64,000 bases of DNA from Brevundimonas subvibrioides ATCC 15264 (GCF_000144605.1 NC_014375.1:744001-808000); one strand, 5' to 3'. Shown: positions 24,823 through 33,634, counted from the stretch's first letter. Notes: generated by a model from the letters alone, not told the origin. Translations and numbers: made by a program.

Positions 24823-25478
24823 CCGACCCGGCCCCCGCGAACGATCGCAACACCGCCGACGAAGCCCGGCTGGCCGCCGAGGCCGGTCGCTGGCGCGCGC
24901 GTTCGCGGCGGGTCCAGCTTTATCGCCGCCTGCTGCCGATCCTGATCGTGGTGCTGGCGGGCGGGGCCCTGACCTGGACCGTGTTCCGCACCGTCATGTC
25001 CGGCGTCGAGCGCAGCGCCAGCGAGTCCCGGGAAATCAGTCTCGACAACCCCATGTTCCATGGCCAGGACGCCCAGGGGCGCAGCTTCGTCATCGGGGCC
25101 GAGGGAGCGGTGCGCGATCCGGCGACTGGCCGTTTCCGCCTGAACGGGCCGGTGCTCCGGCTGAACCTCGGTGGCACCAAGATCACCGAATTGACCGCCG
25201 ATGCCGGGATCTACAACGAGACCGCGCGCAGCGTGACGATCGGCCCGAACGTGAAGATTTCCGACGGCGGATCCGGCTTCACCCTGACGACGCCGGAGGC
25301 CGTGGTCGACACCGCGACCGGTATCGTGACCGGCGACAAGGGCGTCCAGGGGCGCGGCCCCCTTGGAACCATCTCGGCAACGTCCTATGCCATCTATGAA
25401 CAGGGCGGACGGGTCGTGTTCAGGGGTTCGGGCGACAACAAGGTGCAGGGCACGATCAGCCCTTCTTCCGGTGGATGA
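24819..25478 (+). CDS. lptC: LPS export ABC transporter periplasmic protein LptC
   Basis: A 219-aa bitopic inner-membrane protein that passes lipopolysaccharide from the LptBFG complex to LptA. An N-terminal cytoplasmic tail is followed by one helix at about residues 37-58 (LLPILIVVLAGGALTWTVF). The periplasmic beta-jellyroll has NPMFHGQDAQGR, ITELTADAGIYNE and VVFRGSGDNKVQGTI. The family evolves fast, and the call rests on architecture plus position directly before lptA and lptB. The ATG overlaps the RNase D stop. Confidence 0.9.
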   Translation: MTDPAPANDRNTADEARLAAEAGRWRARSRRVQLYRRLLPILIVVLAGGALTWTVFRTVMSGVERSASESREISLDNPMFHGQDAQGRSFVIGAEGAVRDPATGRFRLNGPVLRLNLGGTKITELTADAGIYNETARSVTIGPNVKISDGGSGFTLTTPEAVVDTATGIVTGDKGVQGRGPLGTISATSYAIYEQGGRVVFRGSGDNKVQGTISPSSGG

Positions 25479-25479
25479 C

Positions 25480-25974
25480 ATGAAGACGACCAGCATTCTC
25501 GCGATCGGCGCGACCGTCGCCGCCCTCGGGCTCGGCGGTATGGCCGTGGCCCAGTCCCGTCCCAACACCTCGAACCAGCCGATCGGCTACGGCGCGGATT
25601 CCGGAGAGCTGACCAATACCGCCGTGTCCCTGCGCGGCCGCGCCGAGATCCAGCAGGGCCAGACCCGGCTGCGCGCCAACGCCATCGAGGGGGCCCGCGA
25701 CGCGTCCGGCGGCCTGACCCGGATCGAGGCGTCGGGCGACGTCTATTACGTGACCCCGAACGAGACGATCCGCGGCGACCGCGCGGTCTATACGGTGACC
25801 AATGCGACGGTCGTTGTGACCGGCGACGTGATCCTGACCCAGGGCCAGAACGTCCTGACCGGTGGCAGCCTGACCTACAACGTCGACACCGGCGAGGCCC
25901 GCATCCAGGGCGGTGGCGCTGGGGCCAACGACGGTCGCGTGCGCGGCGTCTTCTATCCCGAAGGATCGAACTGA
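25480..25974 (+). CDS. lptA: LPS periplasmic bridge protein LptA
   Basis: A 164-aa secreted protein of the OstA-like fold that polymerises into the periplasmic LPS bridge. A signal peptide (residues 1-24, cut after MAVAQ) precedes repeated beta strands: SLRGRAEIQQGQTRLRA, RIEASGDVYYV, ETIRGDRAVYTV, VVVTGDVILTQGQNVLTGG and LTYNVDTGEARIQ. This matches the shape of LptA rather than the longer LptD. It starts one base after the lptC stop and precedes lptB by 22 bp. Confidence 0.92.
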   Translation: MKTTSILAIGATVAALGLGGMAVAQSRPNTSNQPIGYGADSGELTNTAVSLRGRAEIQQGQTRLRANAIEGARDASGGLTRIEASGDVYYVTPNETIRGDRAVYTVTNATVVVTGDVILTQGQNVLTGGSLTYNVDTGEARIQGGGAGANDGRVRGVFYPEGSN

Positions 25975-25996
25975 GCCTGAAGGCTCGCGAACCCGC

Positions 25997-26788
25997 ATGG
26001 CCCGCAAGGAACTCTCCGCCCTCAACCTGGACGACCGTCAGGCCGCGCCGATCGCGCCGGCCGCCGTTCCCGCGCGGGGCCTGCGGGTCCAGAACATCGC
26101 CCGGGCCTTCGGCGCGCGCCAGGTCGTGGCGGACGTGTCCCTGACGGTGCAGCGGGGTGAGGTGGCGGGTCTGCTGGGCCCCAACGGCGCCGGCAAGACG
26201 ACCTGTTTCTACATGATCACCGGCCTGATCCCGCCCGACAGCGGCAGCATCTGGCTGGACGGCGAGGACATCACGGCCCAGCCCATGTACCAGCGCTCGC
26301 GCATGGGCCTCGGCTATCTGGCGCAGGAAGCCTCGATCTTTCGCGGCATGACCGTCGAGGACAACATCAAGTCCGTGGTCGAATTGCGCGAGAGCGGCAA
26401 GGCCATCGAGGTCGAGACCACCCGCCTGCTCGAAGAGCTAAACATCCAGCACCTGCGCCATGCGCCTGCTACCGGCCTGTCCGGCGGCGAGCGTCGCCGG
26501 GTCGAGATCGCGCGATCCCTGGCCGGCAAGCCCAGTTTCATGCTGCTGGACGAACCCTTCGCCGGCATCGACCCCCTGGCCATCGCCGATATCCGTCAGG
26601 TCATCCGCTATCTGGCGGGCGAGGGGATCGGCGTCCTGATCACCGACCACAACGTTCGCGAGACCCTCGACATCATCGACCGCGCCTCGATCATCTCGAA
26701 CGGGGCCGTCCTGTTCGAGGGCACCGCCGACGAGGTCATCCACGACCCCGAAGTGCGGCGGGTCTATCTGGGCGACCTTTACGGCTGA
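25997..26788 (+). CDS. lptB: LPS export ABC transporter ATPase LptB
   Basis: The 263-aa ATPase of LptBFGC. Walker A GPNGAGKTT is at residues 61-69, followed by the Q-loop region (LGYLAQEASIFRGMTVEDNI), the signature LSGGERRR, Walker B FMLLDEPFAGIDP and the switch His in LITDHNVRETL. The segment LAQEASIFR is characteristic of LptB rather than general amino acid ATPases. About 25 residues of Pro/Ala-rich sequence precede the core. In many alphaproteobacteria rpoN, hpf and ptsN follow directly; here they begin 4 kb later. Confidence 0.96.
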   Translation: MARKELSALNLDDRQAAPIAPAAVPARGLRVQNIARAFGARQVVADVSLTVQRGEVAGLLGPNGAGKTTCFYMITGLIPPDSGSIWLDGEDITAQPMYQRSRMGLGYLAQEASIFRGMTVEDNIKSVVELRESGKAIEVETTRLLEELNIQHLRHAPATGLSGGERRRVEIARSLAGKPSFMLLDEPFAGIDPLAIADIRQVIRYLAGEGIGVLITDHNVRETLDIIDRASIISNGAVLFEGTADEVIHDPEVRRVYLGDLYG

Positions 26789-26797
26789 TACGACGGG

Positions 26798-27373
26798 CTA
26801 GCCGGCGAGCAGGCCCAGGTGCTCCACCAGGATCGTCGTCCCCACCCCGATCAGGGCCAGACCGCCGATCAGTTCCGCTATCTTGCCGAAGCGAACCCCG
26901 ACCGCGCGGCCGATCAGCATGCCGATCGTGGTCAGGGCGAAGGTCGTCAGGCCGATGCAGGCCGCGATGAGCCAGATGTTGGCTCCCAGGAAGGCCAGGC
27001 CGACGCCGACCGCCGCCGCGTCGATGCTGGTGCCGACGGCGGTCGCCACCAGCGCCCAGGCTCCCGACCGTGACGGCAGACGGTCGGCGGCGTCAGCGGA
27101 GACCGGTTTGCACGCCTCCCAGATCATCTTGCCGCCGACGACGCCCAGCAGTCCGAAGGCGATCCAGTGGTCCACCTCCTGCACGAACCCGGCCGCGACC
27201 AGCCCGAGGGTCCAGCCGATCAGCGGCGTGATGGCCTCGATGACGCCGAACACCATCCCGGCCCTGACGGCGCCCTTCCACGATGGACGGTGGGACGCGC
27301 CGCGCCCGACTGCGGCCGCGAAGGCGTCGGTGGACATGCTCAGGGACAGGATTGCGATGGTTCCGGGGGTCAT
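26798..27373 (-). CDS. mntP: manganese efflux pump MntP
   Basis: A 191-aa inner-membrane protein with six predicted helices that exports Mn(II). The first repeat has SLSMSTDAFAAAVGRG with the membrane Asp, and the second has ATAVGTSIDAAAVGVGLAF. This duplicated Asp-containing signature is that of the MntP (DUF204) family. ATG 27373 starts MTPGTIAILSLSM; upstream in-frame residues are low quality. It converges on lptB and is divergent from the PRISE-type reductase. I looked for a yybP-ykoY Mn riboswitch in the leader and did not find one. Confidence 0.93.
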   Translation of the reverse strand: MTPGTIAILSLSMSTDAFAAAVGRGASHRPSWKGAVRAGMVFGVIEAITPLIGWTLGLVAAGFVQEVDHWIAFGLLGVVGGKMIWEACKPVSADAADRLPSRSGAWALVATAVGTSIDAAAVGVGLAFLGANIWLIAACIGLTTFALTTIGMLIGRAVGVRFGKIAELIGGLALIGVGTTILVEHLGLLAG

Positions 27374-27557
27374 GCGGCACGCCTTAGCGACCGCACCGGT
27401 TGTTAGGCCAGACTGAACCGGTGCCGCAGCGGGACGGCGGTTTTGTCTGGCTCCGAAAGCGGGAAATACGGCCCCCCGGACAATAAATGTCGTCCCGTAC
27501 CCGGCAGGACGCCCCGTCGACCCCATCTAAGACCGCTTGAGTGTGCAGGAGACGACG

Positions 27558-28619
27558 ATGACGAAAACGGCGCTGGTGGTCGGAGCGAGCGGAATCGCGG
27601 GCAGCGCGACGGCGTCCCTGCTGACGGAGCAGGGCTGGAGCGTGCTGGGCCTGGCCCGTCGGCCGGCGGATCAGGCGGGCGTCACGCCGGTCGCTGCCGA
27701 CCTGCACGATCCGGCGGCGACCCAATCGGCTCTCGCCGGGGCCCGCCCCGATGCCGTCTTCTTCACCACCTGGTCGCGCCAGGCCACCGAGGCGGAGAAC
27801 ATCCGGGTCAATGCCGCCATGGTCCGTACCGTGCTGGACGCGGTCCGGCCGGCGGAATCGGTCGCCCATGTCGCTCTGGTCACCGGCTTGAAGCACTACC
27901 TCGGCCCGTTCGAATCCTACGGACGCGGAACCCTGCCCCAGACCCCGTTCCGCGAGGACCAGGCCCGCCTGGACATCGACAACTTCTACTACGCCCAGGA
28001 GGACGAGGTGTTCGCCGCGGCCGCCCGCGACGGCTTTGCCTGGAGCGTGCACCGGCCACACACAATCATCGGCAAGGCGGTGGGCAACGCCATGAACATG
28101 GGCACCACCCTTGCCGCCTATGCCACCCTGTGCCGCGATACCGGTCGCCCGTTCCGGTTTCCGGGTTCGCAGGCCCAGTGGGACGGCCTGACCGACATGA
28201 CCAGCGCCCGTCAGCTGGCCCGCCATCTGCTGTGGGCGACGACGACGCCGGCGGCCGCGAACGAGGCCTTCAACGTCGTCAACGGCGACGTCTTCCGCTG
28301 GAGCTGGATGTGGGGGCGGATCGCCGGATGGTTCGGCATCGACGCCGCGCCCTTCGACGGCTCGGTCCTGCCGCTGGAGGTCCAGATGAAGGACGACGGC
28401 CCGGTCTGGCGCGCCCTCGCCGCGCGTCAGGGGCTCGTCGAGCCGGACCTGGCGCGGCTGGCCTCGCCCTGGCACACCGATGCCGACCTGGGCCGGCCGA
28501 TCGAGGTCATGACCGACATGGGCAAGAGCCGCCGCCTCGGCTTCACGGCCTATGAACCGACCAACGACGCCTTCTTCGACCTGTTCGCCCAGCTGCGCGC
28601 CGAGCGCCTGATCCCGTGA
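27558..28619 (+). CDS. PRISE-type SDR oxidoreductase
   Basis: A 353-aa short-chain dehydrogenase of the progesterone 5beta-reductase / iridoid synthase-like group. The cofactor motif ALVVGASGIAGSA starts near residue 5. FFTTWSRQ, VTGLKHYLGPFESYG and DNFYYAQEDEVFAA, with the characteristic catalytic Tyr, and WSVHRPHTIIG are diagnostic. Members reduce activated C=C bonds of enones using NADPH. The bacterial substrate is unknown. The ATG at 27558 follows CAGGAG; the GTG at 27537 is a weaker alternative. Confidence 0.9.
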   Translation: MTKTALVVGASGIAGSATASLLTEQGWSVLGLARRPADQAGVTPVAADLHDPAATQSALAGARPDAVFFTTWSRQATEAENIRVNAAMVRTVLDAVRPAESVAHVALVTGLKHYLGPFESYGRGTLPQTPFREDQARLDIDNFYYAQEDEVFAAAARDGFAWSVHRPHTIIGKAVGNAMNMGTTLAAYATLCRDTGRPFRFPGSQAQWDGLTDMTSARQLARHLLWATTTPAAANEAFNVVNGDVFRWSWMWGRIAGWFGIDAAPFDGSVLPLEVQMKDDGPVWRALAARQGLVEPDLARLASPWHTDADLGRPIEVMTDMGKSRRLGFTAYEPTNDAFFDLFAQLRAERLIP

Positions 28620-28727
28620 TGGTATCGGGCAGGGCACCGATGCCGGGGTGAACACCTGACGAAAATTTCACTGGCGGGACGGTGCGGATGGCGGCCTTCT
28701 GGCCGGGTCGATCCCAGGGAGCGCCGC

Positions 28728-29060
28728 ATGCCCGCCGCCAGAGCCGAGAAGAAGACCGAGACCCTCGAAATCCGACTGGGTCACGCCGCCAAGAGCGCCT
28801 TCATGGCCCGATGCCGACGTGAGGGCGTGACGGCCAGCGACGCGGTTAGAACCTTCATCGAGGGGCAGGGCCGCAGCCGTCGCGCGCGCCGCGCGAGCCT
28901 CGGCCTCGTCTCGGCGGTGGCGGCGGGGATCGCGGGGCTGGTCGTGGGCGCGGCCGCCGCACCGTCCGTCGCCCAGACGGCGATGGGCGCGTCCAGCTTC
29001 GCCCGGCTGGATCGCGACCATGACGGCCTGCTGACCGCGGCGGAGTTCGCGGCCCGCTAG
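28728..29060 (+). CDS. small protein: ribbon-helix-helix-like N-terminus, membrane helix, EF-hand
   Basis: A 110-aa protein with an AGGGAG ribosome site. Residues 10-45 (ETLEIRLGHAAKSAFMARC, then TASDAVRTFIEG) resemble a ribbon-helix-helix DNA-binding or helical motif. A basic stretch (RSRRARRA) precedes one transmembrane helix at 57-80. The C-terminus carries one EF-hand loop, DRDHDGLLTAAE (about residues 95-106), with acidic residues at 1, 3, 5 and 12. The topology suggests a cytoplasmic N-terminus and a periplasmic Ca-binding tail. Its last codons overlap the convergent signal peptidase gene by four bases. The function is unknown. Confidence 0.75.
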   Translation: MPAARAEKKTETLEIRLGHAAKSAFMARCRREGVTASDAVRTFIEGQGRSRRARRASLGLVSAVAAGIAGLVVGAAAAPSVAQTAMGASSFARLDRDHDGLLTAAEFAAR

Positions 29061-29824
29061 ACGATGCGTCGCCAGAACCGGTCCGGCTGCAGGTTCGGCC
29101 AGGTCCACGGCTTGAACAGGGAGGCTCCGGGCTTCCAGGACGCGACGATCACCTCGGCCCGGCCCAGCAGATTCCCGGCGGGCAGGAGCCCGACGCCGGT
29201 CTCGCGCGGGAACCGGCCGTCCAGCGAATTGTCCCGGTTGTCGCCCATCACGAGATAGGTCCCCGCCGGCACGATGATCACCCCCGTGTCGTCGCCGGGA
29301 AATCCGGGGCCGCCGTCATAGGTCAGATAGGTCCGCCCGGCCGACTGGCGCTCCAGGGTCGGCACGACGATCCGCTCGGGCCGGTCGTGGTCGCGCACCG
29401 GGGCCAGAGGCGTCTGGGAGAGCCACTGTCCGTTCACCCGGATGTGCCCGCCCGAGACCTGGACGCGATCGCCGGGCAGGCCGATGACGCGCTTGATCCA
29501 GATTTGCGCCGGATCGCGCGGCAACCGGAACACGACCACGTCGCCGCGCGCGGGATCGCGACCGAACAGGCGACCGGACGCCAGCGGCAGGCGGATCGAG
29601 GGCGACGCCAGGCTCCAGCCATAGGCGAATTTGGACACGACGATGTAGTCGCCTGTGACCAGCCCCGGCTCCATCGACGACGAGGGGATGGTGAACGGCT
29701 GGAACAGGGCGGCGTGCAGGACGAGGGCACCGGCGAGGCCGAGGGCGACCGTTCGGCCGAGGTCGACGACTTCGGCGCGCCAGTCGGGATGGCGGGGCGG
29801 GAGGGGGTTCGGGGTCAGGGTCAT
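29057..29824 (-). CDS. lepB: signal peptidase I (paralogue)
   Basis: A 255-aa S26 protease that cleaves signal peptides at the outer face of the inner membrane. One transmembrane helix lies near residues 24-42. The catalytic Ser is S50 in IPSSSMEPGL, the general base is K111 in WIKRVIGLPGD, and the box E sequence GDNRDNSLDGR is present. It has a single N-terminal helix. The usual lepB of this class sits with rnc and era, so this isolated copy may be a second enzyme. ATG 29824 (MTLTPNPLPPRH) was chosen over a long unlikely extension. Confidence 0.9.
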   Translation of the reverse strand: MTLTPNPLPPRHPDWRAEVVDLGRTVALGLAGALVLHAALFQPFTIPSSSMEPGLVTGDYIVVSKFAYGWSLASPSIRLPLASGRLFGRDPARGDVVVFRLPRDPAQIWIKRVIGLPGDRVQVSGGHIRVNGQWLSQTPLAPVRDHDRPERIVVPTLERQSAGRTYLTYDGGPGFPGDDTGVIIVPAGTYLVMGDNRDNSLDGRFPRETGVGLLPAGNLLGRAEVIVASWKPGASLFKPWTWPNLQPDRFWRRIV

Positions 29825-29913
29825 GATGCCCAGACAGGCCGCGTGGCCGCTGCGGGCAATCGGAGACCTGTCCGGACGGCCGCGAAATCGTGTCCGGACG
29901 CCCGCCTTTCGCC

Positions 29914-30651
29914 CTAGGTGCCGCGACGCCCGAAGGTGGGGGCAGGGGCTGTTCCCGGAGCCGGTGCGTGCCACCCGGACGGAGCGATCGGGGTGGGTCC
30001 GGGCCCGAAATCGAACACCGGCCGGCCGGGATCTTCGCCGGCTGCGTTCGCCCGTTTCGCCTCGGCGAACAGGGCCTCCAGCCGGGCGTCATCGTACACG
30101 GTCCCGCCACCACCACCGCTGGAGTAGCGGGCTGCCGGATCGCGCGGATCGGGACCGAACCGGTTCTCGCCGCGCGTCCCGGGCAACAGCATCAGAACGC
30201 CCATCACCATCTGGCCCAGCATGCCGACCAGGCCCAGAAGTCCGGCGGTCCCGAGGCCCGCGAGGATCGTGCCCACGAACACCTCGCGGCCGGCCCCCAA
30301 GCCCACCGATCCCGCCGCCGTGCCCAGGGTGACACATGTCAGGAAGGCGCTGGCGAGGCCGGGTGCCAGCAGAACCAGCCATACCGCGCCCCGGCCCGTG
30401 TCGTGCAGCCGCCGCACCAGCACGGAATAGTTGGGGACGATCAGCCCGACGACGCTGACGCCGATCAGCGCCAGCGCGACCAGCACGCCAGGCGCGACCC
30501 CGGCCGTATCGGCCTGGCCGGCCGCCACGGCCGCCAGCGCGACCAAAAATCCGTACCAGACAGCCTGGAAGATCGCGAACAGCCAGTACTCGGCCCGGCT
30601 CGCGCGGCCCTTGAAGTCGGCATAGCGGATCAGCGGGCGAAACAGGATCAT
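29914..30651 (-). CDS. DUF805 family membrane protein
   Basis: A 245-aa protein starting with the DUF805 hallmark FRPLIRYADFKGRASRAEYWLF. Four hydrophobic helices cover about residues 25-170, including the signature NYSVLVRRLHDTGRGAVWLV. The C-terminal 75 residues are polar and Gly/Pro-rich (YSSGGGGG, ARLEALFAEAKRANAAGED). The family has no proven function. The ATG at 30651 is used because the extra upstream residues do not fit. It is divergent from rpoN, and the 160-bp gap contains GGTTAA/TTAACC arms. Confidence 0.85.
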   Translation of the reverse strand: MILFRPLIRYADFKGRASRAEYWLFAIFQAVWYGFLVALAAVAAGQADTAGVAPGVLVALALIGVSVVGLIVPNYSVLVRRLHDTGRGAVWLVLLAPGLASAFLTCVTLGTAAGSVGLGAGREVFVGTILAGLGTAGLLGLVGMLGQMVMGVLMLLPGTRGENRFGPDPRDPAARYSSGGGGGTVYDDARLEALFAEAKRANAAGEDPGRPVFDFGPGPTPIAPSGWHAPAPGTAPAPTFGRRGT

Positions 30652-30810
30652 GGCGCGCTCGTCGCGGTCGTCGATCCGGCACCGTGGCACGCCCGGCATG
30701 AAAACCCGGCGAACGGAGTTGGTTAAGCGACGACCGTCGAAAGCCGCCGTTAACCGCTCGCCTTCATCCTGACAGCAAGTTCCGGGCCACGGTGGTCCGG
30801 GCGGTCAGGG

Positions 30811-32322
30811 GTGGCTCGGGTGATCGGTCAGAGGCTTGAGGTTCGGCAGGGGCAGGGGCTGGTCATCACGCCCCAGCTGCAGCAGGCCATCAAGCTGCTG
30901 CAGCTCTCGAACCAGGAGCTGGACGAATACGTCGACGCCGAACTCGAAAAGAACCCGCTGCTCCAGCGTGAGGAAGCCGAAGGCACGCCGGACGAGGGCC
31001 GGGAGGCCCCTGCCGACGCCACCGAACTCAGCTTCTCCGATGCCGAAGCCCCGGACCGGTCCTCGACCGTCGATGCCCGCGAGGACGACGTCTATGGCGA
31101 CGCCACGCCCGGAGAGCGGACGTCCGACCGGCTGTCGGACGAAGCGGCCGAACAGCCCGGCCTGTCCGACTGGTCGGCGGCGGGCAAGGGCGGATCCTTC
31201 AACGACGGTGACGGCGGCGAACGCCCCGACCGTCACGACCCGACACTGTGGGAACATCTGCAGGCCCAGGCCTCGACGGCCGGTTTCTCGACGACCGACC
31301 ATGCCATCGCGCTGAGCCTGATCGACGGGGTCGACGACGGCGGCTACATGCGCGGCGAACTGGCCGAGATCGCTGACCGGCTGGGTTGCGACCTGGCCCG
31401 CGTCGAGGCGGTGCTGGCCATCTGCCAGGGGTTCGAGCCCACCGGGGTGATGGCCCGCTCCGTGCCCGAATGCCTGAAGCTGCAGCTGATCGAACGAAAC
31501 CGCTTCGATCCGGCCATGGCGATCATGCTCGACAACCTCGAGCTTCTGGCCCGCCGCAACCTGGTCGCCCTGCGGGCCGCCTGCGGCGTCGATGCCGAGG
31601 ACCTGGCCGACATGATCTCGGAGCTCAAGGCGCTCACCCCGCGTCCCGGGGCCGGGTTCGCGGGCGAGGTGGCCCAGACGGTGATCCCCGACGTCCATGT
31701 CCGTCCCGACCCCGCCGGCGGCTGGCGCGTCGAGCTGAACACCGACACCCTGCCGCGCCTCCTGGTCGACAAACGCTATCACGCCACTGTCTCGGCGGCG
31801 GCCCGCAGCGAGACGGAGAAGGCCTTCGTCGCCGACTGCGCCGCCCAGGCCAACTGGCTGGTCAAGTCGCTGGATCAACGGGCCAAGACCATCCTCAAGG
31901 TCGGGTCCGAGATCGTCCGGCAGCAGGATGCCTTCCTGGCTTTCGGCGTCGAGTTCCTGCGGCCCCTGAACCTGAAGACGGTGGCCGACGCCATCGGCAT
32001 GCACGAATCGACCGTCAGTCGCGTCACCTCGAACAAATACGTTTCGACCCCGCGCGGCGTGTTCGAGCTGAAGTTCTTCTTCACGGCCGCGATCCAGGCC
32101 ACGGACGGCGGCGCGACCCATTCGGCCGAAGCCGTCCGTCACCGGATCAAGTCGATGATCGACCACGAGGGTCGCGACGGCGACGTCCTGTCGGACGACC
32201 GCATCGTCGAGATCCTGAAAGAGGCGGGGATCGACATCGCCCGACGCACGGTTGCCAAGTATCGGGAAGCTCTCAGAATTCCGTCTTCGGTCGAGCGCCG
32301 GCGACTGCTGAAGACGGGGTAA
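30811..32322 (+). CDS. rpoN: RNA polymerase sigma-54 factor
   Basis: A 503-aa sigma factor for nitrogen-, flagellum- and stress-related promoters that need AAA+ activators. Region I, rich in Gln and Leu, is LVITPQLQQAIKLLQLSNQEL. An acidic region II follows (about 55-125). The core-binding domain and HTH (MHESTVSRVTSNKYVSTPRG) come before the RpoN box ARRTVAKYREALRIPSS near the C-terminus. The GTG at 30811 is used; GTG 30820 is also possible. It starts the rpoN-hpf-ptsN block, whose products link sigma-54, ribosome hibernation and the nitrogen PTS. Confidence 0.95.
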   Translation: MARVIGQRLEVRQGQGLVITPQLQQAIKLLQLSNQELDEYVDAELEKNPLLQREEAEGTPDEGREAPADATELSFSDAEAPDRSSTVDAREDDVYGDATPGERTSDRLSDEAAEQPGLSDWSAAGKGGSFNDGDGGERPDRHDPTLWEHLQAQASTAGFSTTDHAIALSLIDGVDDGGYMRGELAEIADRLGCDLARVEAVLAICQGFEPTGVMARSVPECLKLQLIERNRFDPAMAIMLDNLELLARRNLVALRAACGVDAEDLADMISELKALTPRPGAGFAGEVAQTVIPDVHVRPDPAGGWRVELNTDTLPRLLVDKRYHATVSAAARSETEKAFVADCAAQANWLVKSLDQRAKTILKVGSEIVRQQDAFLAFGVEFLRPLNLKTVADAIGMHESTVSRVTSNKYVSTPRGVFELKFFFTAAIQATDGGATHSAEAVRHRIKSMIDHEGRDGDVLSDDRIVEILKEAGIDIARRTVAKYREALRIPSSVERRRLLKTG

Positions 32323-32393
32323 ATCGCGGAAGCGTTACCGTGAAATCGGTGTTCGCCGTTGACACCTTTGCCGCCCGGTCGCGTTCTATCTCC

Positions 32394-33053
32394 ATGCAAG
32401 TGCAAGTGAGCGGCAAGCACGTGGATGTCGGCGAAGCGTTAGGCTCGCGCATCTCCCAGGAACTCCAGGAAGGCGTCGGAAAATACTTCGAACGCGGCGG
32501 TGAAAACGCCGAGGTCGTGGTGTCCAAGGATGGCTATGGCTTCAAGGTGGACTGCTGGGTCCGCCTCGCCTCCGGCCAGGCCCTTGTGACCACCGGTCTC
32601 GGTGGCGATGCCCATGCCGCCTTCACCGACAGTCTCGAGAAGCTCGAGAAGCGGGTCCGCCGCTACAAGCGCCGGCTCAAGGATCATCACATCGGTCCCA
32701 AGGGCCTGTCCCCGGAAAAGACCGAGGATGCCGCCCGCGAGGTCGCCCGCAGCATCGTGTTGCGCGACCCCGACAGTGTCGAGGACGAGACCTTTGGCGA
32801 CACCGAACAGGACGGCCCGCCGCCGGTGGGCATGGTCATCGCCGAGAGCGTGTCCGAGATCCGCACCATCACGGTGGGTCGCGCCGTCCTCGAACTCGAC
32901 ATGACGGGCTATCCGGTCGTGTTGTTCCGCAATGCGGCCCACGGTGGCCTGTCGGTCGTCTATCGTCGTCCAGACGGAAATGTGGGCTGGATCGACCCCG
33001 AGCGCACAGTGTCTTTGAACGGACATGGTTCTGTAAACGGTTCGGGCGCATAA
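32394..33053 (+). CDS. hpf: ribosome hibernation promoting factor, long form
   Basis: A 219-aa protein. The N-terminal RaiA/HPF domain (about 1-100: MQVQVSGKHVDVGEALGSRI, YGFKVDCWVRL, LEKRVRRYKRRL) binds the 30S subunit. A variable linker and the C-terminal dimerisation domain (about 155-205) follow, with TVGRAVLELDMTGYPVVLFRN and WIDPERT. This long form can by itself build 100S ribosome dimers in stationary phase. It lies 72 bp after rpoN and before ptsN, the usual order. Confidence 0.95.
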   Translation: MQVQVSGKHVDVGEALGSRISQELQEGVGKYFERGGENAEVVVSKDGYGFKVDCWVRLASGQALVTTGLGGDAHAAFTDSLEKLEKRVRRYKRRLKDHHIGPKGLSPEKTEDAAREVARSIVLRDPDSVEDETFGDTEQDGPPPVGMVIAESVSEIRTITVGRAVLELDMTGYPVVLFRNAAHGGLSVVYRRPDGNVGWIDPERTVSLNGHGSVNGSGA

Positions 33054-33065
33054 GCCTTTCCAACG

Positions 33066-33097
33066 GGGGCGCGAACCGTCTAGACGGTGCGCGCCCC
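33066..33097. repeat. hairpin between hpf and ptsN
   Basis: GGGGCGCG (33066-33073) pairs with CGCGCCCC (33090-33097) around an inner palindrome ACCGTCTAGACGGT. The stem is interrupted only by single unpaired bases. No T tract follows, so it may be an attenuator or RNA-stability element. Confidence 0.5.
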
Positions 33098-33150
33098 GGT
33101 CCCGACGATCCGGCGGGCCCTGCAACACTCGAGTATGAGTCGCCACGATC

Positions 33151-33615
33151 ATGGATATCGGTGAACTGCTGGTCCGGGACGGTATCGTTCTGAAAAGCGG
33201 CGCGTCCTCAAAGCGCCAAGCCCTGCACAGCGTGGCCGCCACGGCTGCCCAGTGCTTGGGCATCGAGGAATCCGTGATCTTCGACGCCCTGATGGAACGC
33301 GAGGTCCTCGGATCGACCGGTCTGGGCTCCGGTGTCGCCGTGCCCCATGCGCGCCTGCCGGGTCTCGGCGGCGTGCGGGCGGTTTTCGTGCGTCTGGATA
33401 CACCTGTCGCCTACGATGCCCTCGACGATCGTCCGGTGGACCTGATGTTCGCCCTGTTCGCGCCCCCCAGCAGCGGGGCCGACCATCTGCGCGCCCTGGC
33501 TGCGGTCTCGCGGGCGATGCGCTCACCCGAACTTCGTGAACAGCTTCGTCAGGCGCGCACTGTTGATGCCGTCCATGCCCTGTTCGTTCGCGACACGGCC
33601 GCCACGGCCGCCTGA
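33151..33615 (+). CDS. ptsN: nitrogen PTS EIIA protein (PtsN)
   Basis: A 154-aa fructose/mannitol-type EIIA domain of the regulatory nitrogen phosphotransferase system. The phosphorylated His is H66 in GVAVPHARLPG. DLMFALFAPPSSGADHLRALA is also typical. Phosphorylation by NPr reports nitrogen and carbon status, and PtsN in turn affects K+ transport and (p)ppGpp enzymes. It is the last gene of the rpoN-hpf-ptsN unit. Confidence 0.95.
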   Translation: MDIGELLVRDGIVLKSGASSKRQALHSVAATAAQCLGIEESVIFDALMEREVLGSTGLGSGVAVPHARLPGLGGVRAVFVRLDTPVAYDALDDRPVDLMFALFAPPSSGADHLRALAAVSRAMRSPELREQLRQARTVDAVHALFVRDTAATAA

Positions 33616-33634
33616 GCGCCTCAGGTTCCCGGTG

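Noticed and set aside
27374-27557. Mn-sensing yybP-ykoY riboswitch before mntP
   Set aside because: Such leaders are common upstream of mntP in other bacteria, but neither the conserved loops nor the expected stems are visible here.
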